From: an uncultured Lachnoclostridium sp.
GTDB lineage: Bacteria > Bacillota > Clostridia > Lachnospirales > Lachnospiraceae
Assembly (NCBI GenBank): GCA_958425285.1
Contig: CATZVV010000130.1
Location: 1 to 5,799, forward strand
Direction of reading: 5' to 3'
Length of the DNA: 5,799 nucleotides
Shown here: one piece after another, positions 1 to 5,446 of the stretch
Layout of the letters: the number at the start of each line of letters is the position of its first letter
How positions within the stretch are numbered: the stretch's first letter is position 1
Notes under the pieces: model-generated
Seen by the model: the letters and a program-made list of their open reading frames with translations, nothing else
Database searches by the model: none
Told to the model about the DNA's origin: nothing
Program-made: the position numbers and the translations under genes

Positions 1-455
1 AAAGCGGTTTGAATGCAAAGAGTAACACCGATTGCATCTTCACGTAAGAATGCTGGTGATGTACAATCCCAAGCTGTATATCCTCTGGCTTCGAATGTAG
101 CACGAAGTCCTCCTGATGGGAAAGAAGAAGCATCTGGTTCGCCTTTAATTAATTCCTTTCCAGAAAATTCAAGCACGGCTTTTGAGCCAGATTCAGCACT
201 TAGGAAAGAGTCATGTTTTTCAGCAGTTACACCTGTCAGTGGCTGAAACCAGTGAGTGTAGTGGGTGGCACCGTTTTCCAAAGCCCATTCCTTCATTGCA
301 TGAGCGACAACATTTGCAACATCAGGAGTTAATTCTTCTCCATTTTCAATGGTACTCTTGAGAGCGGCATAGGTTTTCTTTGGTAAGTAATGCTGCATCA
401 CATCGTCATTGAATACTTTCGTACCAAATACTTCCTGGATTACGTTATTCTGCAT
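1..455 (-). CDS. glnN: Type III glutamine synthetase, N-terminal part (runs off left edge)
   Basis: Reading from ATG at 455 down to the window edge gives 151 complete residues with no stop. The protein should make glutamine from glutamate, ammonia and ATP in the cytoplasm. The family call rests on the GSIII-type N-terminal region: THWFQPLTG at residues 67-75 followed by AEKHDSF at 78-84, and a GGLRATFEARGYTAWD block at 115-130 leading into TSPAF. These are hallmarks of the large (about 700 aa) GlnN enzymes and are not found in GSI. The ATP-grasp-like catalytic portion lies outside the window. The start is supported by AAGGATGG at 472-465, 9 bases upstream, and by the GSIII-like MQNNVIQEVFG opening. 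The gene follows the carboxypeptidase gene on the same strand but has its own promoter-like element and a leader with a terminator, so it is probably transcribed separately and controlled by attenuation. Confidence 0.93.
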   Translation of the reverse strand, partial: MQNNVIQEVFGTKVFNDDVMQHYLPKKTYAALKSTIENGEELTPDVANVVAHAMKEWALENGATHYTHWFQPLTGVTAEKHDSFLSAESGSKAVLEFSGKELIKGEPDASSFPSGGLRATFEARGYTAWDCTSPAFLREDAIGVTLCIQTA

Positions 456-514
456 AGTTTTCTACCATCCTTCCATTAATAAGATTCATATAAATATGTA
501 CAAGATAGGATATT

Positions 515-552
515 AAAACAAAAAGGTGTCCCCTCAAATAGAGAACACCTTT
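515..552 (-). terminator. Intrinsic terminator in the glnN leader (attenuator)
   Basis: On the minus strand a 12-bp stem forms between AAAGGTGTTCTC (552-541) and GGGGACACCTTT (533-522), with two G-U pairs and a 7-base loop (540-534). It runs directly into a T-rich tract, TTTTTGTTTT (524-515). It sits about 60 bases upstream of the glnN start codon and downstream of a promoter-like element, so it would stop transcription before glnN unless prevented. It could partly serve as the end of carboxypeptidase read-through, but its place between promoter and gene argues for attenuation. Confidence 0.8.
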
Positions 553-572
553 GTTCCTGTGCCTTCTTGCAC
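542..572 (-). promoter_or_regulatory. Candidate ANTAR-type antiterminator, two hexaloop hairpins
   Basis: Two adjacent hairpins with six-base loops precede the terminator on the minus strand. P1 is GTGC (572-569), loop AAGAAG, GCAC (562-559). After one base, P2 is GGAAC (557-553), loop AAAGGT, GTTCT (546-542), with four Watson-Crick pairs and one G-U. P2 uses bases 552-542, which also form the 5' arm of the terminator, so P2 and the terminator exclude each other. ANTAR RNA-binding regulators are known to stabilise a paired-hexaloop structure with A at loop position 1 and G at position 4. The P2 loop fits both positions. The P1 loop has A1 but A rather than G at position 4. A glutamine synthetase gene is a fitting target. 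The assignment is inference from structure and context. Confidence 0.55.
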
Positions 573-577
573 TTTCG

Positions 578-588
578 TGTATAGCATA
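578..588 (-). promoter_or_regulatory. Probable glnN promoter, extended -10
   Basis: The minus strand reads TATGCTATACA (588-578), which fits an extended -10 (TG-N-TATACA). There is only a T-rich, poorly matching -35 region around 606-600. Transcription would begin near 571-576, just at or before the first leader hairpin. If it starts at the downstream end of that range, the first base or two of P1 would be lost, so the exact start point matters for the attenuator model. Confidence 0.45.
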
Positions 589-600
589 CCACTTTTATTC

Positions 601-621
601 AAAAAAGAAAAGTACTTTTTT
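601..621 (-). terminator. Possible weak terminator after the carboxypeptidase gene
   Basis: On the minus strand, AAAAAAG (621-615) can pair with CTTTTTT (607-601) around a 7-base loop, about 70 bases after the carboxypeptidase stop. The stem is almost all A-U, so it would be a weak terminator at best. The arms also form a near-palindrome on the other strand. No better terminator is seen before the glnN promoter. Confidence 0.25.
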
Positions 622-687
622 ATATTTTGTGCAAATTGACAAAAATAAATACAAGAAATGAGAATGAGATATGCAAATAGTACATAA

Positions 688-1908
688 TTATTGAAGAAAG
701 ATGTGGAAGATTGATTTTAAAATATCAATATAGCGCACCTTTCTTACATTTTGATCCGGATATACGGAACGGGAAAATGCTTTTTTATCATTAATATAGT
801 AGTCAATATAGCCAATTATGACAGTTGTTTTAACAGGAGCTTGTAATTCGTCAGCAATACGGTATTCTACACGTATAGAATCAAATTCACTGAGCAGAAG
901 GGAGGGAGGAGTATCTACTTTACACGAAACAACAGGATTTTGAATATTTTCTTCAGAAATACCGTTTTTAACAGGAATTTTTAAATAAGAAAGATCTTTC
1001 GTAGGGAGTTCTTTCTTTTTATAATATGTAAATCCGAAATCCATCAATGCCTTTGTGTCCTGCCATTTATAACTCTTATTCGGAGGCCAGCCGCTGGCTA
1101 GTGTTGCAGATACAAAAGTCCGATTGTCTCGTTTTGCGGCACCTACAAAGCAATATCCTGCTTTATTTGTAAATCCGGTTTTAATACCAAGAGCTCCCTC
1201 ATATATAGATAAGAAAGCATCTTTGTTTGAGACAGAAAAAGTGCGCCCGGAAGAAGGTGACGTAAATGTATGTGAAGGTGTTTGAATAAGACTTAGAAAG
1301 TCTTTGCTTTTTATCGCATAGCCTCCAAGCAGGCACATATCATAGGCTGTACTATGGTGACCATTGGCATCTAATCCATTTGGTGTTACAAAGTTGGTGT
1401 GCATCATATGAAGCTTTTTGGCTTTTTCATTCATCTTTTTTGCAAAGCTTTCTACAGAACCTTCCAAATGTTCTGCGATGGCGACTGCGGAGTCGTTATG
1501 GGATTCAAGCATAAGGGAATAAAGTAAATCAGAAAGCAGAAAGGTTTCGCCCTTTTTCATTCCTAAATGGACCTTTGGCATGGAAGATGCCTTCGATGAA
1601 GCGGTTACAGTTTCTGATGTGCGCCCACTTTCTAAAGCCAGGATGGAAGTCATAATTTTCGTTGTACTTGCCATAGGTGCTTCTTTTTCGGAGTTTTTTC
1701 CATAGAGCAGCCGCCCGGTTTCTGCATCAATCAGGCTTATATAAGTACCTTTTAACTGTATGGCAGGAGCGGTAACAGTAGCAGGAAAAAATTCGCCTTT
1801 CTTTTCCAGTAAAGCAGGTTCTAGGGATGAACTTGTTCCTTCTTGTAAATAATTATAATAGAAGCTGGCAAATACTATAATAAGTAGAAAAGGGATAAAT
1901 CGTTTCAT
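688..1908 (-). CDS. dacF: D-alanyl-D-alanine carboxypeptidase (DacF/PBP5 type)
   Basis: This is a 406-residue serine-type D-Ala-D-Ala carboxypeptidase (peptidase family S11, low-molecular-weight penicillin-binding protein) that trims the terminal D-Ala from peptidoglycan pentapeptides outside the membrane. All three active-site motifs are present and correctly spaced: STTK at 81-84 (nucleophile S81), SHN at 136-138 and KTG at 243-245. Residues 1-20 (MKRF then a hydrophobic stretch) form a signal peptide or membrane anchor. Roughly 50-300 is the catalytic domain. About 305-390 matches the position of the PBP5 C-terminal beta domain, and the last 14 residues (YIDILKSIFHIFLQ) could be the amphipathic membrane-associating tail. 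The frame stays open upstream to an ATG at 1971. I chose 1908 because AAAGGGAG (1924-1917) lies 8 bases before it and a normal signal sequence starts there. It is divergent from the decarboxylase operon and shows no functional link to it. Confidence 0.95.
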   Translation of the reverse strand: MKRFIPFLLIIVFASFYYNYLQEGTSSSLEPALLEKKGEFFPATVTAPAIQLKGTYISLIDAETGRLLYGKNSEKEAPMASTTKIMTSILALESGRTSETVTASSKASSMPKVHLGMKKGETFLLSDLLYSLMLESHNDSAVAIAEHLEGSVESFAKKMNEKAKKLHMMHTNFVTPNGLDANGHHSTAYDMCLLGGYAIKSKDFLSLIQTPSHTFTSPSSGRTFSVSNKDAFLSIYEGALGIKTGFTNKAGYCFVGAAKRDNRTFVSATLASGWPPNKSYKWQDTKALMDFGFTYYKKKELPTKDLSYLKIPVKNGISEENIQNPVVSCKVDTPPSLLLSEFDSIRVEYRIADELQAPVKTTVIIGYIDYYINDKKAFSRSVYPDQNVRKVRYIDILKSIFHIFLQ

Positions 1909-1943
1909 TGTTAAATCTCCCTTTGAATAAATAAAAATTTGTA

Positions 1944-1972
1944 TTGATATTTTATGCAAAAAGAGATACAAT
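1944..1972 (+). promoter_or_regulatory. Probable promoter of the decarboxylase operon
   Basis: TTGATA (1944-1949) and TACAAT (1967-1972) are separated by 17 bases, and each matches the sigma-A consensus at five of six positions. Transcription would start near 1979, giving a leader of about 86 bases before the first operon gene. The -10 overlaps the TATAAT of the divergent carboxypeptidase promoter, so the two may compete for polymerase. Confidence 0.55.
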
Positions 1973-1976
1973 TATA
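1971..1976 (-). promoter_or_regulatory. Probable carboxypeptidase promoter -10 (TATAAT)
   Basis: A perfect TATAAT lies on the minus strand at 1976-1971, about 63 bases upstream of the dacF start. The -35 region (around 2000-1994, GCAAAA or TGCAAA) is a poor match. This -10 overlaps the -10 of the divergent operon promoter on the plus strand. Confidence 0.45.
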
Positions 1977-1993
1977 ATCGGATAAAATTTGAT

Positions 1994-2036
1994 TTTTGCA
2001 TGCGTTAAAAATTCGCTAAAATTTTTAACGGCAAAA
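1994..2036 (+). repeat. Long bulged inverted repeat in the operon leader
   Basis: CGTTAAAAATT (2003-2013) and AATTTTTAACG (2020-2030) form a perfect 11-bp stem around the 6-base loop CGCTAA. Outside it, TTTTGC (1994-1999) pairs with GCAAAA (2031-2036), leaving a 3-base bulge (ATG, 2000-2002) on the left side only. That gives 17 bp in total. No T-tract follows on either strand, so it is not an ordinary terminator. It lies between the predicted transcription start and the ribosome binding site, so it is either an RNA control element or a repressor-binding dyad. I recognise no known riboswitch in it. Confidence 0.6.
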
Positions 2037-2064
2037 TATATCAATAGAAAGTGGAGGGCTGCAA

Positions 2065-3519
2065 ATGAGTAACACAGCAACAATGTCGGCCAGAGCCAGA
2101 ATTGAAGCTCTGGTTGATGCAAACAGTTTCGTTGAAATTGGTGCCTTAGTTACAAAACGAAATACTGATTTCAATATGCAGGAAAAAGCGGTACCGGCAG
2201 ACGGTGTAATTACCGGTTATGGTATTGTGAATTCAAATTTAGTCTATGTATACAGCCAGGATGTAACAGCGTTAAATGGTTCTGTTGGTGAAATGCATGC
2301 TAAAAAAATTGCCAATTTGTATGATATGGCAGTTAAAGTAGGTGCTCCGATTGTTGGATTGATTGATTGTGCAGGATTGAGAGTGCAGGAAGCTACAGAT
2401 GCATTGGCAGGATTTGGAGAACTTTATCTCAGTCAGGCAAAAGCATCCGGAGTGGTACCGCAGATTTCAGCAATTTTTGGTTCATGCGGCGGCGGAGTGG
2501 CTGTTTCTTCCGTATTAAGTGATTTTACTTTTATCGAAAAAAGCAATGGCAAATTATTTGTAAATTCTCCCAATGCTTTAGAGGGAAACCGTATAGAAAC
2601 GTGTAATACGGCTTCTGCTGATTTTCAGGCAAGGACAGGGGCAGTTGATTTTGTGCTCGAAGGTGAGGAAGAAATTCTGGCAAATATCCGTGTTTTGCTT
2701 GCTATGCTCCCTGCTAACAATGAGAATGATGCATTTGATGAAGAGGCAGAGGATGATATGAATCGTGCCATTGCAAATTACGAAGGTATGGTAGCCGATC
2801 CTATAGTTGCTCTTTCACATATTGCAGATGGAAATCGTTTTATTGAAACGAAAAAAGAATATGGTAAGGATATGGTAACCGGGTTTATGACTTTAAATGG
2901 AATGACAGTTGGCTGTGTAGCGAATCGTACTGCGGAATTTGATGCAGATGGCAAAGTGGCAGAAAAGTACGATGGTGTTTTAACAACAGCCGGTTGTGAT
3001 AAGGCAGAACGCCTTGTAAAATTCTGTGATGCATATGGAATCCCTGTTATTACATTCACAAATGTAACTGGTTATAAAGCGACAATGGAAGAAGAACAGA
3101 CAATTGCGCTTGCATCTGCAAAATTAACTTATGCATTTGCAAATGCAACGATTCCAAAAGTAAATGTTATTGTAGGAAATGCATTTGGCAGTGCCTATGT
3201 AACGATGAATTCAAAACATATCGGTGCAGATTTGGTATTTGCTTTAAATCAGGCTAAAATTGGCATGATGGATGCGAAAGCAGCATGTCAGATTATGAAG
3301 GAAGATGAAATATCAAAAGCAGCTAATACAAAAGAAGCTTTGGAAGAAGCAATCAAAGAGTATGAGGCAATCCAAAGCAGTGCAGAAGCTGCCGCAAAGA
3401 GAGGTTATGTAGACAGTATTATTGACGGAAAGGATGTTCGTAAACATCTGATTTATTCCGTTGAAATGTTATACTCAAAAAGAGAGAATGGACCAGCCAA
3501 AAAGCACGGTACTGTTTAG
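2065..3519 (+). CDS. Acyl-CoA-type carboxyltransferase subunit (MmdA / transcarboxylase 12S-like)
   Basis: This 484-residue protein has the tandem crotonase-like carboxyltransferase domains of the acetyl/propionyl-CoA carboxylase beta family. Family members move a carboxyl group between an acyl-CoA and biotin; in MmdA this starts Na+-pumping decarboxylation of methylmalonyl-CoA. The N-terminal domain has SARARIEALVDANSFVEIG (8-26), SQDVTALNGSVGEMHAKKI (64-82) and SGVVPQISAIFGSCGGG (128-144). The C-terminal domain has FCDAYGIPVITF (320-331), ATIPKVNVI (361-369) and MNSKHIGADL (381-390). Several conserved motifs are altered: the usual GGARIQEG is AGLRVQEA (103-110), GPCAGGA is GSCGGGV (139-145), and the GFLPG...GGIxRHGAK stretch is GYKATMEEEQTIALASAKL (336-354). 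It is also somewhat shorter than MmdA (about 510 aa). GGAGGG at 2053-2058 sets the start. It leads the operon. The substrate is uncertain: methylmalonyl-CoA is the default family guess, not something the sequence proves. Confidence 0.85.
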   Translation: MSNTATMSARARIEALVDANSFVEIGALVTKRNTDFNMQEKAVPADGVITGYGIVNSNLVYVYSQDVTALNGSVGEMHAKKIANLYDMAVKVGAPIVGLIDCAGLRVQEATDALAGFGELYLSQAKASGVVPQISAIFGSCGGGVAVSSVLSDFTFIEKSNGKLFVNSPNALEGNRIETCNTASADFQARTGAVDFVLEGEEEILANIRVLLAMLPANNENDAFDEEAEDDMNRAIANYEGMVADPIVALSHIADGNRFIETKKEYGKDMVTGFMTLNGMTVGCVANRTAEFDADGKVAEKYDGVLTTAGCDKAERLVKFCDAYGIPVITFTNVTGYKATMEEEQTIALASAKLTYAFANATIPKVNVIVGNAFGSAYVTMNSKHIGADLVFALNQAKIGMMDAKAACQIMKEDEISKAANTKEALEEAIKEYEAIQSSAEAAAKRGYVDSIIDGKDVRKHLIYSVEMLYSKRENGPAKKHGTV

Positions 3520-3533
3520 AATGAGGTGACGAT

Positions 3534-3860
3534 ATGGATATAGCAACAGCGTTGATGAATACTTTGCTCGGTATGGGTGTGGTATTCTGTGTGTTAATTT
3601 TTATTTCGTTTATCATTTATCTTCTTGGTTTTGTTCCTAAAATGATAGACGCAATTTGTAATAAGGGTAAGGCAGAGCCAATAGCAGAACCGGTGCCGGT
3701 CGCAACATCTGCAACAGTAGCTTCTGCACCTGTTCGGGAAGAGGATACGGAACTGACAGCAGTTATTGCTGCCGCAGTTGCAGCAGCAATGAGTGAAACT
3801 CTCAGTCAGCCCGTTGCAGCAGATGGTCTTGTAATTCGTTCTATTAAGAGAAGAAGATAA
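3534..3860 (+). CDS. oadG: Small membrane subunit of Na+-pumping decarboxylase (OadG family)
   Basis: This 108-residue protein has the layout of oxaloacetate decarboxylase gamma and methylmalonyl-CoA decarboxylase delta subunits. One transmembrane helix spans about residues 10-34, followed by a basic stretch and then an Ala/Pro/Val-rich linker (about 47-67). A charged turn (REEDTE) leads to an alanine-rich segment (LTAVIAAAVAAAM, 74-86) and a conserved-looking C-terminus, GLVIRSIKRR (98-107). In this family the subunit is an assembly and anchoring piece holding the carboxyltransferase to the membrane beta subunit. The sequence is low in complexity, so the call leans on length, topology, the C-terminal motif and position. 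It starts 14 bases after the previous stop with GAGGTGA at 3523-3529, consistent with cotranscription. Confidence 0.8.
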   Translation: MDIATALMNTLLGMGVVFCVLIFISFIIYLLGFVPKMIDAICNKGKAEPIAEPVPVATSATVASAPVREEDTELTAVIAAAVAAAMSETLSQPVAADGLVIRSIKRRR

Positions 3861-3886
3861 TCGTAAAATGTAAGGAGGAAATTATA

Positions 3887-4246
3887 GTGAAAAATTATAC
3901 AATTACAGTAAATGGTAAAGTCTATGATGTAGTAGTTGAGGAAAAGGTTGGAGCGGCCCCAGGCCCGATTTCTGCGGCACCAACAGCACCATCAACTCCA
4001 GCTGTGGCACCGGCAGCAGGGGGAGCGCAAGGTTCAGTTGTAATTAATGCGCCAATGCCAGGTAAGATTCTTGCAGTGAAAGCAAGCGTTGGACAGGCTG
4101 TAAAAAAAGGAGATGTAATTCTATTATTAGAAGCAATGAAAATGGAAAATGAAGTGGTTGCGTCTGATGATGGAACCATTGCGAGTATTAATGTTGCTTC
4201 CGGAGATATGGTTGAGGCTGGTGATGTATTAGCTTCTTTGAACTAA
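3887..4246 (+). CDS. Free-standing biotin carrier subunit (MmdC/GcdC, transcarboxylase 1.3S-like)
   Basis: This 119-residue biotin carrier carries the carboxyl group from a carboxyltransferase to the membrane decarboxylase. The biotinyl domain (about 50-119) contains the EAMKMEN signature, with K85 the predicted biotinylated lysine. APMPGKI (55-61) and GDVLASLN (112-119) complete the barrel. The N-terminal segment MKNYTITVNGKVYDVVVEE is typical of gamma/1.3S-type carriers and is followed by an Ala/Pro-rich flexible linker (about 23-47). It begins with GTG at 3887, 8 bases after AAGGAGG (3872-3878); no in-frame ATG competes. It needs a biotin ligase encoded elsewhere. Because it serves in trans, it could be shared by the acyl-CoA-type and oxo-acid-type carboxyltransferases of the same operon. 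Confidence 0.92.
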   Translation: MKNYTITVNGKVYDVVVEEKVGAAPGPISAAPTAPSTPAVAPAAGGAQGSVVINAPMPGKILAVKASVGQAVKKGDVILLLEAMKMENEVVASDDGTIASINVASGDMVEAGDVLASLN

Positions 4247-4299
4247 TACTGAAACCGCAAATCGGATAACTTAAAAAAGAAACCGGAGGTAAAGACCGT

Positions 4300-5433
4300 A
4301 TGGATTATATAGTCGAAACATTACAAAATTTAGCTGGCCAGACGGCATTTGCAAATCTTTACTGGGGCAACTATGTAATGATTCTAGTTGCATTTATCTT
4401 TCTATTCCTTGCAATAAAAAAGGGATATGAACCTTTATTGTTAGTTCCAATTGCATTTGGTATGTTATTGGTAAACATGTTCCCGGGGATTATGGATGCT
4501 GAATCAGAGCCAATGGGACTGTTAAGATATTTCTTCCTTTTGGATGAATGGAGCATTCTGCCTTCTCTTATTTTCCTTGGAGTAGGTGCCATGACAGATT
4601 TTGGTCCTTTAATTGCAAATCCTAAAAGTTTCCTGCTTGGTGCGGCAGCCCAGTTTGGTATTTTTGGAGCATATATTCTGGCAAGCGTTTTTGGATTTGG
4701 TCCAGAGGAGGCTGCTGCTATTTCTATTATTGGTGGTGCGGACGGCCCTACATCTATTTTCCTTGCCGGAAAACTGGGTCAGGCGCATTTAATGGGTCCA
4801 ATTGCGGTGGCAGCATATTCTTATATGTCGTTGGTGCCAATTATTCAACCGCCAATTATGAAATTGTTAACAACAAAGAAAGAGCGTGAAATTAAGATGG
4901 AGCAGCTGCGTCCTGTTTCCAAAGTGGAAAAAATTCTTTTTCCTATTATTGTAACAGTAGTAGTTGTATTGATTCTTCCATCTACTGCGCCACTCGTTGG
5001 CATGCTTATGCTGGGTAATTTGTTTAAAGAGTGTGGAGTTGTAAATCAGTTAACAGAAACGGCATCGAATGCTTTAATGTACATCGTTGTTATTTTGCTT
5101 GGTACATCTGTGGGCGCATCAACAAGTGCAGAAGCTTTCTTACGTAAAGATACATTATTGATAGTTATTCTGGGATTGGTAGCTTTTGCAGTAGGAACTG
5201 CAGCCGGTGTATTGTTTGGTAAACTAATGTGCCTGGTTACCAAGGGTAAGGTTAATCCTTTGATTGGTTCAGCGGGTGTATCGGCAGTACCAATGGCCGC
5301 GCGTGTGTCACAGAAGGTTGGTTCAGAAGCAGATCCTTCGAACTTCCTTCTAATGCATGCAATGGGACCAAATGTAGCCGGAGTTATCGGTACTGCAGTA
5401 GCAGCCGGTGTATTTATGGCAATTTATTTATAG
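4300..5433 (+). CDS. oadB: Na+-translocating decarboxylase beta subunit (OadB/GcdB/MmdB)
   Basis: This 377-residue polytopic membrane protein decarboxylates carboxybiotin and couples the reaction to Na+ export. The family's functional motifs are all present: IIGGADGPTSIF (143-154, D148 corresponding to the essential Asp of OadB) and NPLIGSAGVSAVPMAARVS (319-337), in which N319, G323 and S328 keep the spacing of the Na+/proton-site residues described in Klebsiella OadB. The C-terminal LMHAMGPNVAGVIGTAVAAG (351-370) is also typical. Many hydrophobic segments are visible (for example 26-40, 46-62, 111-131, 212-228, 259-273, 285-308). The length fits the GcdB/MmdB-type subunit rather than longer enterobacterial forms. 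It starts 53 bases after the biotin carrier with GGAGGT at 4285-4290. Its TAG stop is the first part of the next gene's Shine-Dalgarno, suggesting translational coupling. The substrate is set by the carboxyltransferase, not this subunit. Confidence 0.96.
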   Translation: MDYIVETLQNLAGQTAFANLYWGNYVMILVAFIFLFLAIKKGYEPLLLVPIAFGMLLVNMFPGIMDAESEPMGLLRYFFLLDEWSILPSLIFLGVGAMTDFGPLIANPKSFLLGAAAQFGIFGAYILASVFGFGPEEAAAISIIGGADGPTSIFLAGKLGQAHLMGPIAVAAYSYMSLVPIIQPPIMKLLTTKKEREIKMEQLRPVSKVEKILFPIIVTVVVVLILPSTAPLVGMLMLGNLFKECGVVNQLTETASNALMYIVVILLGTSVGASTSAEAFLRKDTLLIVILGLVAFAVGTAAGVLFGKLMCLVTKGKVNPLIGSAGVSAVPMAARVSQKVGSEADPSNFLLMHAMGPNVAGVIGTAVAAGVFMAIYL

Positions 5434-5446
5434 GAGGTAAGGTAAA

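Noticed and set aside
13..246. Open plus-strand frame of 77 codons
   Set aside because: It is antisense to the clearly conserved glutamine synthetase reading frame, has no ribosome binding site and resembles nothing.
445..468. Seven-codon upstream frame starting at 468 (minus) and overlapping the glnN start
   Set aside because: The GGAAGG sequence directly abuts its ATG, leaving no room for ribosome binding, so it is unlikely to be translated.
624..646. Loose dyad ATTTTGT ... ACAAAAAT upstream of the glnN promoter
   Set aside because: Short, AT-rich and with mismatched arm length; expected by chance in such an AT-rich spacer, so not reported as an operator.
636..665. Perfect TTGACA at 636-641 on the plus strand as a promoter
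   Set aside because: The best -10 at workable spacing (GAGAAT, 660-665) is poor, and it would only drive antisense RNA into the carboxypeptidase gene.
1909..1971. Upstream ATG extending the carboxypeptidase by 21 residues
   Set aside because: The extension has no ribosome binding site, would begin right at the predicted -10 element, and would put a non-signal segment before a normal signal peptide that has its own good Shine-Dalgarno.
2778..3059. Minus-strand open frame inside the 12S-like gene
   Set aside because: Shadow of the real coding frame; low-complexity composition and no start signals. The same holds for minus-strand frames at 3419-3616, 3922-4179, 4371-4592 and 5046-5243.
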